A stretch of 64,000 nt of DNA from Sphaerolaimus hirsutus (taxonomy: Eukaryota > Nematoda > Chromadorea > Monhysterida > Sphaerolaimidae). Position 1 is the first letter of the stretch, and each line of letters opens with the position of its first letter. The notes below the pieces were generated by a model. It saw only the letters and a list, made by a program, of their open reading frames with translations. It was not told the DNA's origin and ran no database searches. Shown in pieces: positions 21,426 through 33,189 of the stretch. The stretch covers positions 9,364,701 to 9,428,700 of the forward strand of contig OZ038450.1 of the NCBI GenBank assembly GCA_964036195.1. The letters run 5' to 3'. The position numbers and the translations under genes were made by a program.

Positions 21426-24400
21426 TTACTGGTTCATCAACTTTTTTGCCGCCATTTTCACATTTTCGGCGCGGTTCCCCAGCGGATGTGCAACGTTCGA
21501 ATGTGATCGCTTTGTGTTTCGATCGAATCTGTGGACCATGGGAAATGGCAGTTTGGACATCATCGAGAAGTAGGACAGTCTGCCGGTTGCCGTCTTCTCG
21601 CCGGTTCGATTCTGCGCCTGTGGGGGGGGGGGGGGGTTGTTTTTTTTTAATGTTCCGTTATCGTCCGTCAACTGCGATTCTAGGTTCGGGAATATTGACT
21701 TTTTTACCGGGAATAACGTTTCAAAAATGTCGGGAGATCTAGGTAATTCTTAAATTAACGAAAATATAGAAAATCGTATACCTGTTTTTTATTTCTTTTT
21801 ATTTTCTCGTGACTTTTTCAGAGAGATTTAATTATATTTTTAATGAGAAACAATATATGATTGGTCTGTCGGGAAAGTTCGTGCCGTTTCAGGATCGTCG
21901 CCCATCGGATCGTCCTGGACGATCAGCGGGCATTCAGCCGGCGTATATAAGCTGGAATTTATCCAAGCATAAATTTTTACCACTAAATTGATTACGTAAA
22001 AGTCGATGCAGTGCTGATTTATCTCTCAATAATGTTCAAAACTCAACGTGCACGATCCAGCGTTTCTGTGGTTTTCGATTTTTCGATGAAATTTCAATGT
22101 AAAATCGGCTGGAAACATAAAGTGGGAGATATGTATTATCATCCACTTTTATGTAATCAATTTCGCGGTAAACTTTTATTTTTGAATTTTACGTTGAGCA
22201 GTAATTCCAGCTTATATACACCGACTCAAAACTCACAATCCCCGACCATCCAAGGGAAGACGGAACGAACTTTCCGACAGCCCAATAAAATATCTCATTA
22301 AAATTTCTCATTATTTTCTCCGCATTTTTTCCGATATTAAATTATATTTTGTTCTTGAGGGGATTTCTGAATTTATATTTAATTACATTTTCTGAAAATC
22401 TTCAATTTTAGAAAGCTAACCGGAAAATACCTGTAAATTGTTGAAAAATACCTTACCGTAATCGTTACCACCAGTTCCTGAATTACCGATAAGTGGTTAC
22501 CATTTCCGGTACCGATCTTCACTGGCATGAATTTCAGCGGGAGAGTGTACAGGCGGTTGGTACGCTTAACTATGGAAATGAAAAATGTGGCGGTCCACAC
22601 ACTAGTTGACACATTGGTGGTACGTGTCAACTCAGATTTCAGCTTCACGTGTCGCATACCGATCTCCAAGAAGGGTGTGCTTATAAAAGTACCGATCTAC
22701 AAATGTTTCAAATTTGAGTTAGGACCATTTTTGGGGTCCCCATAAAAATGCGCTTCAAAAAAATATATGATATGTGGGGGGTGCGAAATTCAATTTTGAG
22801 ATATGGGGGGTCGAAAAAAGCAAAAAAATCGCAAAATAGTTTTTGAAATTTTAAAAGTACCGATCTACAAGCTGTTACAGCTTTTGTATGTTTAAAAGTA
22901 CCGATCTACACACATTTTTAAAAATTGTACTTCTAAATGTACCGATCTCCACTTTATTTTTTGTGCTTCTCAAAGTACCGATGTCAGCTCGGCATCATCA
23001 GCAGCAAAAACTCAATTTGTGCTTTTTTACTATGGGTAAAAGTACCGATCTACATCTATCTGATTTTGTGCTTTAAAATAAACCGATCTACATGCTATTA
23101 CCAATTTTTTCCTTTAAAATGTACTGTACTACAAAAAATACGATTCACTAAATGTTATATAGCTAGTGTTATATGTATAAAAATGATTATACCCATGCAT
23201 GTGGATACCGAATAATATGGCCGAAATACCCATACCCAAAATTCCCATACCCAATACCCATGTATGGGTATTACATACTCCAAACTTTCAATTGCGATTA
23301 TCTCAAAATCGATTTTTTGTAGATCGTTACTTTTAGAAGCACACCCTTCACATACATGCATGCATTTGCATTGCATGCAAACATTACATTTCAAATTTCA
23401 GCACATGCGAAATGTTGAAAAATAAATATTGGTCTGTCGGGAAAGTTCCCTCCGTTTCCAGATCGTCTTGCATTGGAGCGTTCTGGATGATCAGTGGGGT
23501 TCAGGCGGGGTAAATAAGCTGGAATTTATGCAATCGTAATATTTTACAATGAAATTGATCACGTAAAAGTGGATCCAGTAAAAAACTAATACGTCAAAAA
23601 TATCAAAAAGTCAACATGCACGGTCCCCCGTTTGCGGAGTTTTCGATTTTTCACAGAAATTATGATGTAAATTCATTTGGAATACTAAATTCAGTTGGAG
23701 ACATGTAGTATCATCCACTTTTGTGTAAGCAATTTCGCTGTTAACTTTTATTTTTGAATTTTTTATCTAGCTATAATTACCGTTCATGCATACCTAGTTG
23801 TTAAAACGTATTTACGTTTACTCGATAAATACGGATACTCGAGTACTGCGTAAATACGTTTACGTTTCCTCCCGAAGAAAATACAGTACTCACTTACTCG
23901 CGTACTTTTTGAAAGTACGCGAGTACAGAAAACGTATTACAAACGTGCTTTTATTAGGCTTTTTCAAGACATAAAAGGGAGAGAAATGTTAAAAATAGGG
24001 ACAAAATATCCAAAATAGCATTGAAAATGGCAAAAACACATACCTAAACTTGTTAATTTGCTGGTGAAAAAGTTCGAAAATTAGTGATTTTAAGCGCAAA
24101 TTGTGGCAACATTTCTCAAAAATACCCACTATTACGTTTTCCGGGCACAAAAGTAATTTACTCACGTTTACTCATGAGTAAAAGTAAAAAATAAATACTT
24201 AACGTTTTCTGTACTCACCTGTGAGTAAAAAATAAATACTTTATGCTTAAGTTTACTTTTGAAAAAGTTCAGTACTTTAAACAACTCTGCGTTCATGTAC
24301 CCCGACTGGAACCTCACAATCCAGGACAATCCAATGGGAGACGGTGTGGAAACGGAAAAAACTTTCCCGACAGCCAAATACTACGGCAAGTACCTACATG

Positions 24401-25155
24401 GAAAGACCTCTCTGTGACACGTCAAGTCAAAATGTGACTTGACACAGACCAGTTGACACAAATGTGTCAACTATTGTGTGGGCCACCATAATTTCCGTGC
24501 AAATTTACGTGAGCGAGCAAGTAGCGACGCAGGTCGGTGGCCGAGCGCGCGCTGGTGAACGGACGCCGCATCACGGCGATCCGGTCGCGTCGGGCATCCG
24601 CCACCGACAGCCACCGCTTCGACGGACGTTTTGCAGTTCCTGTGTGTGTGTAAATTCAGGTGTATTTAAGTTGCACCTTGAATAGTGGCGGAATGGGATG
24701 TCATAAATTTCGATGTGAGATCGTTGAAAAATCTACATTTTCGAAAAAGTTGACCGTTCATGCTGAGTTTTGCACATGATTGGTTGGGATATATTGGGGT
24801 ACGGACGCTAAACTGTGTGCTGGTAAACTCATAAATCGGCTTTGAATGCATGTGAGTTTATATCTACACAAACTAGAATATGTGTAGCTGCGATGCAAAT
24901 TGGCTGTAATTAATACATCATGTGCATTGCATACATAATGTATTTACCTACATACTTCAAGACGGGGGTATTTCGAGCGGGTATTATGCCTCAGCTCGCT
25001 CAGACCTCGGGGTATTTCGAGGGGTAAATTCAGGGGGATAATTCGAGGAAATACGGTAGGTCTTCAAACACACCTGCTTCCACTGTGCTGGCAGCCGTGC
25101 AGATGAGCGCAAATGCAATTATGATAGAAAGTACGAGCGTAATCTGTGACGACAT
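21426..25155 (-). CDS. secreted peptide-precursor-like protein, 3 exons, 134 aa
   Basis: On the minus strand the exons are 25155-25074, 24639-24509 and 21617-21426, giving 405 bases including TAA. Exon 1 encodes a clear signal peptide (MSSQITLVLSIIIAFALICT, then AASTVEA) and ends before gtgtgt in phase 1. Exon 2 follows acacacacag, completes the glycine codon, and ends RRYLLAH before gtaaat in phase 0. Exon 3 follows a C-run and cacag, starts in phase 0 and ends KLMNQ stop. The mature part has no cysteine, is rich in Arg and Lys and carries several dibasic sites (KR, RR, KR), as in neuropeptide or hormone precursors. The stretch RRPFTSARSATDLRRYL faintly recalls the N-terminal half of neuropeptide F peptides, but no RPRFG end is present, so I do not name it. 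Intron 2 (2.9 kb) holds a triple-nested transposon cluster. The agreement of signal peptide, phases and splice sites is the main support. Confidence 0.55.
21859..22290. mobile_element. TTGGTCTGTCGGGAAAGTTC inverted-repeat element
   Basis: ATTGGTCTGTCGGGAAAGTT is mirrored by GAACTTTCCGACAGCCCAAT. A second inner pair is agctggaattta and the ccagcttatat stretch. A second copy is the middle layer at 23430-24390. It lies in intron 2 of the secreted-protein gene. Confidence 0.75.
23430..24390. mobile_element. middle layer of the triple nest
   Basis: TTGGTCTGTCGGGAAAGTTC at the left is mirrored by AACTTTCCCGACAGCCAAAT at the right. It is related to 21859-22290 and contains the next element. Confidence 0.7.
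23797..24287. mobile_element. inner layer of the triple nest, TTTACG word
   Basis: The right end TTTAAACAACTCTG mirrors the left (CTAGTTGTTAAA), and CGTTCATG flanks both sides as an 8-bp duplication. The inside is TTTACGTTTACTCGAGTAC words. It shares its terminus with 46518-47262. Confidence 0.75.
24860..25056. repeat. right part of a TA-class CCGTATT element
   Basis: It has the acatcatgtgcattgcatac core and ends ATTCGAGGAAATACGG TA. It lies in intron 1 of the secreted-protein gene. Confidence 0.6.
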
Positions 25156-25786
25156 GTTACAACACCGCAGCTCAGTGTAGCTGTTGAACCCAGACGCGCA
25201 CTGCATTCTGTATGGGTAATTTTATCTAAAATACTTTTTTAAGCGGTATTCATAACATTCATTCACCGACGGCGTCACGAAAAATACCTAGGTACGGTAT
25301 ATATATAAATGTGGGTGTCTAGCGTGATGTCATATTTGTTGTTATAGTCAATGATTAAATAGATGCAGAAACTATCGTGAAGGTCAATCAGCATCAATCA
25401 TCAAGTTATGTAATAAAGCCCGTAGATACATGCTGAATATAAACATCCATTTAACAATCCAGTTAAATATGCATGCAGTATTTCCACAACTGCGGATTTG
25501 AGGATAATAGGATTGTTTTTAAAACTTCGTGGATGATTATATTAAAAATTTCACAGCTATTGAGCAAAAAGTTATTGAGAGAAAATCGCTTTGCACCTCA
25601 TTCGCATGATTACTGTAGCTCATAGTGCCAAAGATTTCGTCAATGCAAAACTTCGTTGACCATTTCCATTTTACCGTTAATCCTCAAATGGTTTCCCTCC
25701 CTCTACATTTTTCCCGCCTGTCAGCCGAGTGAAGAAAATTTAATACCTCCCTTAAGTAATTCCTTCCATTTGATTGGTAGCAATAC
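25156..25786. other. upstream region of the secreted-protein gene
   Basis: No repeat family or gene is recognised. It includes the leader and possible promoter of the minus-strand gene starting at 25155. Confidence 0.35.
25298..25308 (-). promoter_or_regulatory. possible TATA box of the secreted-protein gene
   Basis: The minus strand reads ATTTATATATA about 145 bases upstream of the ATG at 25155. A CGTCA half-site lies a little downstream on the same promoter (near 25273). This is an AT-rich genome, so the match is weak evidence. Confidence 0.25.
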
Positions 25787-27216
25787 TAGTGATGGAAAAG
25801 CGCCATGGCGCGTTTGCGCTTGGCGCCATTATACAGTGGCGCTTGCCTCTGGGCTTCGGAAAACTACATTTCTACATACCGTATTTCCTCTAATTACCCC
25901 CCTTGAATTAACCCCTCCCCTCGAAATACCCCCAGGTGTTTTTGAACTGAGGAAAAAATACCCCCCTCGAAATACCCCCCGTCTGGAATTGTGTACATGA
26001 TGTATGCAACGTACATGATGTATATATTGGTCGCAGTTTGCATCACAGCTACACATACACTAGTTTGTGTAGTGATAGACGTTGATATGTCTAAACATAA
26101 ATACACTACTTGAACACGTTGATTACCTGTTTTGGGCGTATAAAAGCGTACTCTTTACTATGAATTTCGTGAAAATTTTTGACGAAATAATAAACCCCCC
26201 TCGAAAAAGCCCCCCCTCAAAATTTACACTCTGGAAAAATAAACCCCTCTGGAGGTATTTCGAGGAAATACTGTAATTACATTTCTCATGGATAAGGTAG
26301 ATGGGGAGGGGTATCCAACAGGGGATTTTTGTTTCCAAATCAGCCATCAATATGCCTAGGTATCTATCTATCCACCCCAGGCACTGATCAGCTGTGAATC
26401 GATCCTGGATGGTATCACCTGAACCCCCCCCCCCATAATAGGCCAGCTGTCTAATGATGTGGGATTTTCTAACTAGGCTTCTTTAAGTGGCATGCACATC
26501 TGCCACTAAAATAGAACAAAACCAATATAACGAGGCCTCACAGTCCATATTTGTGTTAAAATAGTGTAGAATACACTTTGCAAAAAAAGCAAAACAATAG
26601 CAACAGAGTGATTTACTGCTAGAATCTCTATGTTACACTTACCTACCTATATTTGTTTTACCCCTTTGAAAAAAGAGGTTTAAAAAATCATGTGCGATTC
26701 CTAAGCTCATTCTAATCAGCTCTGTCCAAGCACCTAAATAACTTTTCAACTACGCAAATATAAACGTTAATTGTAAAACATATTCAAACGTGATGTATAG
26801 TCTATAGAGTACAATGTATGAGACTAGTCTATAAACATGCATCCATACTATAAAGCTGATTTTTTAAATCTTATACTGTCTTGATATAATATCTCAGATG
26901 ATACCTTCTTATAAATTTCCCAATAATCACAGCTTCCAATTAACAGAAGAAGCACCAATTTTGCTAATAGGTGCTAATAGAATAAGGTAATCTGATCTGA
27001 TTAATCCCAAATTTATCTCAGTGCTCCAAAGTGGTATACCTTACTGGTAAAATAGAATGGAATGAAAAGCATTCATGAGCAGGCCTCCATTACTCACAAA
27101 AAAATGAAGTTATTTTGGCACTGGCACTTTTGCAGTGGCACTTTTGCTTGGCGCTGGGCTTTGGGAAAGCGCCATGGCGCCTTGGCACTTAAGTCCTGGC
27201 GCTTTTTACATCACTA
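25787..27216. mobile_element. 1.4-kb GGCGC-word element with a nested CCGTATT element
   Basis: TAGTGATGGAAAAGCGCCATGG at the left is mirrored by GCGCTTTTTACATCACTA at the right. The flanks agcaatac and ggcaatat match at 6 of 8 bases. The nested element is 25879-26273; 26290-27100 is otherwise unassigned. Confidence 0.65.
25879..26273. mobile_element. TA-class CCGTATT element
   Basis: It runs CCGTATTTCCTCTAATTACC to TTTCGAGGAAATACTG with TA flanks and the tgtacatgatgtatgcaacg core. Confidence 0.75.
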
Positions 27217-27990
27217 GGCAATATAGTGCAATTCCATTCCATTCCAATTCAACAAACAACATCTTACTGAGCGGACGTCGGTTTACCCATTTTTTTCGAA
27301 AAATCAGATTAAAAACAAATTCCAAAGAAGCATCCGAAAAATATATGTGGTCTTACTCGAGAATTTCATAATGCAACGGATTGCAGTGGTACAAAGACCT
27401 AATGGGAATTGATACATTCCTAGCAACGTGAAAACGCCATGGAAAATGGCCAAATAGGGCAAAATAAGTAGATCCGTGTCGTTGGCGCTCTTCGGTGTAC
27501 CTATCTCCAATTCAAGTTAACTTTTCTCTAATTAACACCCACGCTGACAACATTTCTAAAGAAATACAACTACCTAATAATTTCCAATTTACTTCCAGCT
27601 GTTGTAAAGAGCACATTGTTGCTTGGCTTTTCGTTTCCATTAATATGCCCATACAATTGAGGCGTCCAATTCGAAAAGTCGACAGTGCAAAATATGAAAA
27701 TTTCGAGTTCGGCCCGGAAACGACATCTGGGGCTACTTCCGCATATTTTTCCATAAATTTTTTGACCTCGCATACCTACCTATATATTTACGATGGTGCC
27801 ACATTTGACATTTTTGGGGAAAAATGCAAAAAAATAGGGCAAGACGTCGACAAGTCCACTTAGTTTTGGGTTAATGGTCGACAAGTCCACCCTTCGTCTT
27901 CGTTTTTGTTGGAGAAAAAAGCAAGAAATGCGATAAGTCCACTGTGGAAACCGATTTCTAAAAGTCGACAAGTCCATAATTTTCCCATAA
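27217..27990. other. unassigned stretch with GTCGACAAGTCCAC words
   Basis: GTCGACAAGTCCAC or close variants occur at about 27846, 27878, 27933 and 27963 and, inverted, near 28715. Ends of the element were not found. The earlier part shows nothing recognisable. Confidence 0.35.
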
Positions 27991-27991
27991 T

Positions 27992-28432
27992 GCTGCGATT
28001 ACAGCTCGGGCGTAAAATTGACTTGGCGTAAAATTGATTTTGGGCGAAAAAGTAATTACAGATGAATGGATAACGATACGACATTGTTATTTCAGTCAAA
28101 GAAAGCTTAGATGCAGACGTTTCTTGTGTCCAAAGCTCATGAGTTTATTTTAATCGTACTGGGAGTCATGAATTTTAGCACAATTTCTCCAATTATGCGC
28201 TGTAACTGGCGTAAAATTAGGGCGTAAAATTAAAAAAATTTGCGCCAAAATTCATAACTTCTAGTACAATTAAAATAAACTGATGAGCTTTGGACACAAG
28301 CAACATCTGCATGTGCCCTTTCTTCGACTGAATATACAACGCCATATCTTCATCCATTCACCTGTAATTAATTTTACGCCCAAAAATCAATTTTACGCCC
28401 GTCCATTTTACGCCCGAGCTGTAATCGCAGCA
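27992..28432. mobile_element. GCTGCGATTACAGCTCG palindromic element
   Basis: GCTGCGATTACAGCTCGGGC is mirrored by GCCCGAGCTGTAATCGCAGC, and the arms share GCGTAAAATT words and the agctcatgagtttattttaa/ttaaaataaactgatgagct pair. Confidence 0.8.
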
Positions 28433-29142
28433 ACAGGCAGCTTTCGTCGTTGCCGGGAACAAAAATGTTCTCGCGTGCAAGAACTTGACAAGACCATTTC
28501 CCTCACAAAAACAGTTTTGCTCTGATCGAATAGAAATTTATGGACACCCCACATTTTTCACATATAGGTTGAGAGCAGCGGCTGAAAATTTGACACTTTA
28601 TTGTCAACATATGGAACTTTATGGAAAGCATGAGAGAGCCAAATTGGACACGCACCACGGGCCTGGAATTGTGTCTGAAACTTAAAATGCAATTTCCTCA
28701 AAATCGGTTTTTGTGGACTTGTCAACTTTCAAAATCAGACGCCTCAATTGTTTTTAACCGAAACATCTAAAACTCATAAATCAGCTTTCAGAGCATTTGA
28801 ATTTTCTAGAATGAGTCATTTTAAGCTCCCTCAACTGTAGTTGACTGAAACCTCATTATGGAAAACTCTCATTCGTTCAAAGCTGATTTATGAATTTTCA
28901 AAATTTCGTTCGAAAGTTTGTATGCAGGCATGTGTAATAATTCCGTAGTTTATGTAATAATCACTGCAGAGGGATTTAAGGTAACGACGAAACAAGAATG
29001 CTGCTGTCAGCATAATTCCTGTCATTTATTTTTAATTACTTGATTGAAATTTGCAACATGTATGTATGCTACATGTATGCTACATGTACTGCACTTGCTT
29101 AGCACTAAAAAGCTAATAACTATTCACATATATACCTATATA
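28433..29142. other. unassigned stretch with one GAGTTTACC-type fragment
   Basis: At 28775-28900 are actcataaatcagctt and its inverse aagctgatttatgaattt. The rest has no recognised feature. Confidence 0.35.
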
Positions 29143-29507
29143 CCGTAAATCCTCGAATAAGTCCCCCCTCGAATAACTAGCGTGAGGAAAAAAATAACTC
29201 CCCCTCGAATAACTACCCCCTATGAACGATGCCAATCAGTCGTGTCACATAAAAAAGATTACGTTAGGCCAGACAGACCAAATAAGCCATGGTCTGATTA
29301 ATCAAATGCAGATGCAGTGCAGTGTATTTATGCAACGTAAACATAAAAGAATGTTTTACAAGCGGTGACATAAATATGTAATTACTTATGTTCTGAGTAT
29401 TCTGATGAAAACAACACCCCGTCTCGAATAACTCCCCCTCGATTACCCCCCCCCCAAATATTCTGACGGAAAATAACTCTCCCGGGGACTTTTTCGAGAA
29501 TTTATGG
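29143..29507. repeat. TA-class CCGTAAATCCTCGAATAA element
   Basis: It runs CCGTAAATCCTCGAATAAGT to TTTTCGAGAATTTATGG with TA flanks. It is the AATAA variant of the family. Confidence 0.65.
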
Positions 29508-29523
29508 TATACAAATACCCTTT

Positions 29524-30135
29524 ATGCTGCGATTACAGCTTGACGTAAAATTCGACTCAGCGTAAAATTGATTTTTGGACATGAAATTAATTACAGGTGA
29601 ATGGATAAAGATACAACGTTGTAATTTCAGTCAAAGAAAGCGCATATGCAGATGTTTCTTGTGTCCAAAGCTCATCAGTTTTTTTTCTGGGGCCAGTTCC
29701 GCAAAATGAGAAGTGAGACGTGAAATGGCAAAGGCGAAGTAAAAGCGCAAAGGCGAAGTGAAACGGCAAGTGAATTGGCAAAAGCGAAGTAAAAAAATGA
29801 AAATAAAAAGTAATTTCTGTTCGCTTTTGCCATTTCACTTGCCAATTCACTTGCCATTTCATTTCGCCTTTGCGGTTTTACTTCTCATTTTGCGGAACTC
29901 GCACCAGAAGTTATGAATTTTGGCACAAATTTTTTCAATTTTACGCTGTAATTTTACCCTACTTACGGCGCAAAACTAAAAAAATTTGTGCCAAAATTCA
30001 TAACTTCTGGTACAATTGAAATAAACTGATGAGCTTTCGACACAAGAAACATCTGCATATGCGCTTTCAGAGACCAATCACCTGTAATTAATTTTACGCT
30101 GGGTCGAATTTTACGTCGAGCTGTAATCGCAGCAT
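29524..30135. mobile_element. GCTGCGATTACAGC element with a nested MITE
   Basis: ATGCTGCGATTACAGCTTGA is mirrored by TCGAGCTGTAATCGCAGCAT. The MITE at 29691-29910 interrupts a stretch that is continuous in the sister copy at 28138-28170. Confidence 0.8.
29691..29910. mobile_element. GGGGCCAGTTCCGCAA MITE, GCGAAGTGAAA word
   Basis: GGGGCCAGTTCCGCAAAATG is mirrored by CATTTTGCGGAACTCGCACC. The words are AAGCGAAGTAAAA and AAATGGCAAA. Sister copies are in actin introns 2 and 5. Confidence 0.8.
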
Positions 30136-31608
30136 TAGAGATAAAAACAGGTTGAGTTAAAGCCGGACGCATAACTCCTCAGCAGTTATTTCGTTCAGAT
30201 TGGATTTACATGTGTCGGCATTGGTGCTTTAAAATAGCTCCCTGGTGGCTCCGAAGGATGCCAGGCCAGCGTCTTTGTTTTTTTACTATCTGGCGTCCAA
30301 TGTTAATATTTCTAGTGCAAAAAGGTTGCAGCACAAATACATGTGTACATAGTAGTTGATTGACTTACAATACTACAGTCAATCAACTACTACACATGTA
30401 AAAACTGTGCTGTTAAAACAGTAAAATAGACACATAATCAGCGGTATGATGTAGAGATGGCAAAAAGTCGAAAGCGTTCTTTTCGACTTTTTTGCCATGT
30501 TTCACGACCAGTAAAAAAGAAAAGAAAATTTGACATTTTCCACAGCATTTTACGTGAATTTTGACACTGCATGAAATTTTACACTTTACAGGGCATTATA
30601 CAAGGGTTTGAGTGTGGCACATGTTGACATTTTTTCTGGTGCCGTCTAGTGAGGGGCGGGATTGTTTTAAGCCAATCTGTAGTGTAACTTCGTATAATTC
30701 ATATCTGTGATTAAATCATAATTTGCTAAGTCTTTCATTTCACGCTGCGAAAAATAGTCTGATGTGTGTGTCACATGTTCCTCTTTCGTGTGTTAATTTT
30801 TTTTCGGAATAGGGCTTTCCATTCACGTGCTAGTGATTTATGTCCCTTTTGTTGAAATTAAATCATAAAAAATCAAAAGTTTATGTTTAATGTCCGCTGT
30901 GTACACCAATCGATAGCGCAATGCAAAACTGATCATTTACAATGTTTCAATAAACGAAAAAATGGAACAGTTGATTTTATAAAAATTTATACACACTAAA
31001 AACTGATAAATTTAAAAAAAATTCAATTTTGCAGTTAAAAATATTTTTAAAATTGTGACAACATCTACACAACGTACTGTACACAATGACAAAAAAAATG
31101 CATGAACAATGCTCTGTTCTTCCACAATAAAAGAAATTAAAAATTAATGTTTACAGTGTAAATTCACTGCACTGGCAAACTTAAAAAAATAAAGATGGTG
31201 GCCTAAGCTCCACCCACTGATACTAGACGTGAAACAAAAAAGTAAACTGATTTAATTCAGTTTACCACCAGTAGATAGGAAGATAAACACGGATAGCATT
31301 CAGTTTGCAAATTGACAGTTTTTGATTTCCACTCAATAATATGCTAATCAAGACAGAATAAATAACTCAAACAACGTGCATATACTACCATAAAACTACC
31401 AGAGATGTTGATATAAATAGTTTTAACAACTAGAACAACTGCCTAATGACATGCTGATGCAATGCATAGAACGCGTAGGAGAGTGCATAATGCAAATGGG
31501 TTCTTGGCTGGTGTCATGGATAGATTGATCTGCACTGCTATTTATACACTAGGATAACAAAATTCTCTGGACCATTGCAGAACCTTGGGTCCGGTTACGC
31601 TTTATTGT
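30136..31608. other. unassigned AT-rich region
   Basis: A 64-base hairpin lies at 30340-30403 (agtagttgattgact against agtcaatcaactact) and a short AGTCGAAAGCG/TTTTCGACTT word pair at 30455-30500. No gene was recognised. Confidence 0.35.
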
Positions 31609-31827
31609 TCACTAGTTGACACATGTGTGTCAAGTGGTCTGTGTCAACTCAGATTTCAGCTTCACGTGTCGCATAGCGATCTCCAAATGCACATGCGGAA
31701 TGTTGAAAAATAATTATTATAGCAGTGCATTAGATGATATGATACCTAGCTCTGCGACACGTTAAACCGAATTCCGAGTTGAGACAGACCAGTTGACACA
31801 AGAGTGTCAACTAGTGTGCGGTCCTCC
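31609..31827. mobile_element. 220-bp deletion derivative of the 22588-24489 element
   Basis: It shares gtgtcaactcagatttcagc ttcacgtgtcgcat at the left and gacagaccagttgacac at the right with the 1.9-kb element, but lacks the whole middle. The left terminus is worn. Confidence 0.7.
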
Positions 31828-31927
31828 AATATTGGTGAAATGAATAAACACACAAAAATATGGTACCAATTGAAATTTTCACAGATATCAAGTATGGACA
31901 GAAAGGCAACTTGTAAATAGGTACCTA

Positions 31928-32041
31928 CCGTATTACCTCGAAATACCCCCAGGGGGTTTATTATTTCCTCAGCCGAATTTTAGGGGGGGTATTTCGAGGG
32001 GGGGTTTAATTCAAGGGGGGGGATAATTCGAGGTAATACGG
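31928..32041. mobile_element. short TA-class CCGTATT element
   Basis: CCGTATTACCTCGAAATACC to ATTCGAGGTAATACGG, TA flanks, only 114 bases with hardly any core. Confidence 0.75.
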
Positions 32042-32043
32042 TA

Positions 32044-32470
32044 GTTGGTTTTTTATAAATTTGGCCCTTTTGTTATCCATTCATTTGACCCTCCTCACGA
32101 TTTCGTGTGGATATGAGCAAGGAAACACTGAGCTGAATTCGAGTTCATGTGCTGGATTATTAGCCATTAAATATGTGAAATTGTAGAGACAAGAGGGGAC
32201 ATTATTAAAGAAACTACTTGAAACTCTCGCCGCCACTCGAAAAATAAATATTTATATTATGTACTAGCTTTATTATAATACAGAGGGGTGCTAATAGTGT
32301 TATATATTAATATTGTACAGGATTGTTTAATTTTCCGATCAAAAAGAATGTAGGTAAACCCTTGAGTATCTTATTTCGAGGATGCTTATTGATGGCACTG
32401 ATATTATCTATGCAAATGAAATTTTTTTACTTCATTACTTTTCTTTCATTCTCTGTTTCGTTTTCGATCA
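32044..32470. other. unassigned AT-rich sequence
   Basis: Nothing recognised. Confidence 0.3.
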
Positions 32471-32697
32471 GGGGGCAGTCCCAAGCCCTGTAAAGTGTAA
32501 AGTAAAGTGTCAAATGTAAAGTCAAATGCAAAGTAAAGTGTCAATCAAAACAAAAAAGAAAAGATTTCATTACTGAACTTTGCATGACAATTGACAGTTT
32601 ACTTTGCATTTGACTTTACATTCGACACTTTACTTTACATTTGACTTTACATTTGACACTTTACTTTACACTTTACAGGGCTTGGGACTGCCACCAG
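32471..32697. mobile_element. GGGCAGTCCC MITE, AAAGTGTC word
   Basis: GGCAGTCCCAAGCCCTGTAA is mirrored by TTACAGGGCTTGGGACTGCC. The inside is TAAAGTGTCAAATG words in both orientations. Confidence 0.8.
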
Positions 32698-32835
32698 GTG
32701 GGCCTGGAAAAACGAGCTGCCTGGCTGTCAATTAGAACAACACTGTGAATACCGTATTTGCTTGAATGATTCCACTATTGTCCATAATTATTATTTTGTC
32801 AGACTTTTTTTGAGAGGAGAGTACTCATTGCCGCA

Positions 32836-33096
32836 CCGCACACTGAAATTTTGCGTTCAGCGTTCGAACGTTTTTGCACGCTGAACTACAAACGCTGAAA
32901 TCAAAATCTAAAGAACACAACGTTTTTGAAGCGTAAAAATTTCGTTATTAGCAGTATTTCGCACAATTAGCATGCTATCAAAATTTTTACGCTTCAAAAA
33001 CGTTGCATTCTTTAGACATTGATTTCAGCGTCTGTAGTTCAGCGTGCAAAAACGTTCGAATGCTGAACGCAAAATTTCAGTGTGCGGTGCGCCAAT
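32836..33096. mobile_element. 260-bp palindromic element, CGTTCAGC word
   Basis: GCACCGCACACTGAAATTTT is mirrored exactly at the right. The arms continue through GTTCGAACGTTTTTGCA and acgtttttgaagcgtaaaa. Confidence 0.8.
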
Positions 33097-33189
33097 GGGT
33101 GGATTATGGAAAGGGAGGAATTATTATTTCGTGAAAATTTCCAAGCATGTTTCTATGAAATTCACACAAACATGCTATTTTTGTGCAAA

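Larger units (their letters stand above)
22588..24489. mobile_element. outer layer of a triple nest, GTACCGATCTACA word
   Basis: The left end GGTCCACACACTAGTTGACA and right end TGTCAACTATTGTGTGGGCC are inverted; AAT lies outside both when the ends are taken as in sister copies. The words GTACCGATCTACA and variants fill 22650-23110. A short relative with the same subterminal sequence is at 31609-31827. Confidence 0.7.

Noticed and set aside
24509-24639. Neuropeptide F identity for the secreted precursor
   Set aside because: A stretch like FTS..LRxYL is present, but the exon has no RPRFG-amide end and exon 3 does not supply one.
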